The notes beneath the pieces were generated by a model. The model worked only from the letters and a program-made list of their open reading frames with translations, did no database searches and had not been told where the DNA came from. From DATKMS01 sp041497995 (GTDB taxonomy: Bacteria; Desulfobacterota; Binatia; HRBIN30), in contig JBGQHM010000322.1 of NCBI GenBank assembly GCA_041497995.1, positions 1-7,686 on the forward strand: a DNA stretch of 7,686 bases, written 5' to 3'. A program made the position numbers and the translations under genes. Positions 7,580-7,686 of the stretch are shown piece by piece. The stretch's first letter is position 1. Every line of letters begins with the position of its first letter.

Positions 7580-7686
7580 GCGATCTGGAGCAACGCCTGA
7601 AGCGTGACCTGGAACCGATCCTCGAGTCGCCCGATCCGCGGCAGCGGATCAGCGCTTACCACGACATGCCCTATGCGCTCTTCCGC
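7576..7686 (+). CDS. N-terminus of a possible BrxB/DUF1788-family protein, cut by the window edge
   Basis: Only 37 codons are visible: MSDLEQRLKRDLEPILESPD, then PRQRISAYHDMPYALFR up to the edge. A charged N-terminal helix followed by a hydrophobic strand (MPYALFR) resembles the start of DUF1788/BrxB proteins, where a line such as (V/I)(A/G)FYIFDYDP occurs at this point. BrxB is a core protein of BREX phage-defence systems, normally the second gene after a small BrxA. The call rests on pattern memory over a short stretch and could be wrong. The ATGA overlap with the preceding gene is certain. Confidence 0.45.
   Translation, partial: MSDLEQRLKRDLEPILESPDPRQRISAYHDMPYALFR

Overview
The window is compact, GC-rich (by eye about 60-65 % GC) bacterial DNA. 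Codon use is strongly G/C-ending and long open frames lie opposite most genes, which is a composition artefact. The gene set (acyl-CoA catabolism with a two-subunit biotin carboxylase, a Phd/RelE-type toxin-antitoxin pair, repeat-decorated spacers) fits an environmental high-GC bacterium such as a deltaproteobacterium-like or actinobacterial lineage. The sequence alone does not settle the phylum.

Positions 1-6535 hold a five-gene cluster, all on the minus strand and read from right to left: acyl-CoA dehydrogenase (5381-6535), carboxyltransferase (beta) subunit (3615-5210), biotin carboxylase/biotin carrier (alpha) subunit (1579-3567), enoyl-CoA hydratase of the LiuC/AtuE type (819-1586), and an AtuA-family (DUF1446) protein that runs off the left edge (1-798). 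The order of chemistry is oxidation of an acyl-CoA to the 2-enoyl-CoA, biotin-dependent gamma-carboxylation, then hydration of the glutaconyl-CoA-type product. This is the logic of leucine/isovalerate (Liu) and acyclic terpene (Atu) catabolism. The lyase that would finish either pathway is not in the window. Several residues in the carboxyltransferase differ from canonical methylcrotonyl-CoA carboxylase, so the natural substrate is left open. A possible sigma70-type promoter and a strong Shine-Dalgarno lie just upstream of the dehydrogenase.

The two larger spacers inside the operon are unusual. The 170-nt gap between dehydrogenase and carboxyltransferase contains a 14-nt direct repeat in three copies with matching inverted copies, plus a heptamer array. 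The 47-nt gap before the alpha subunit contains an 8-nt repeat that creates three ATGs and two three-codon mini-ORFs chained by ATGA overlaps into the real start.

Positions 6636-7194 hold an overlapping type II toxin-antitoxin pair, also on the minus strand. From about 7292 the strand switches. A short winged-helix-like protein (start uncertain, preceded by small hairpins) overlaps by ATGA the first 37 codons of a gene that may belong to the BrxB/DUF1788 family. This edge may be the start of a BREX-like defence locus, and it is the most likely place for an uncharacterised system, although most of it lies outside the window.
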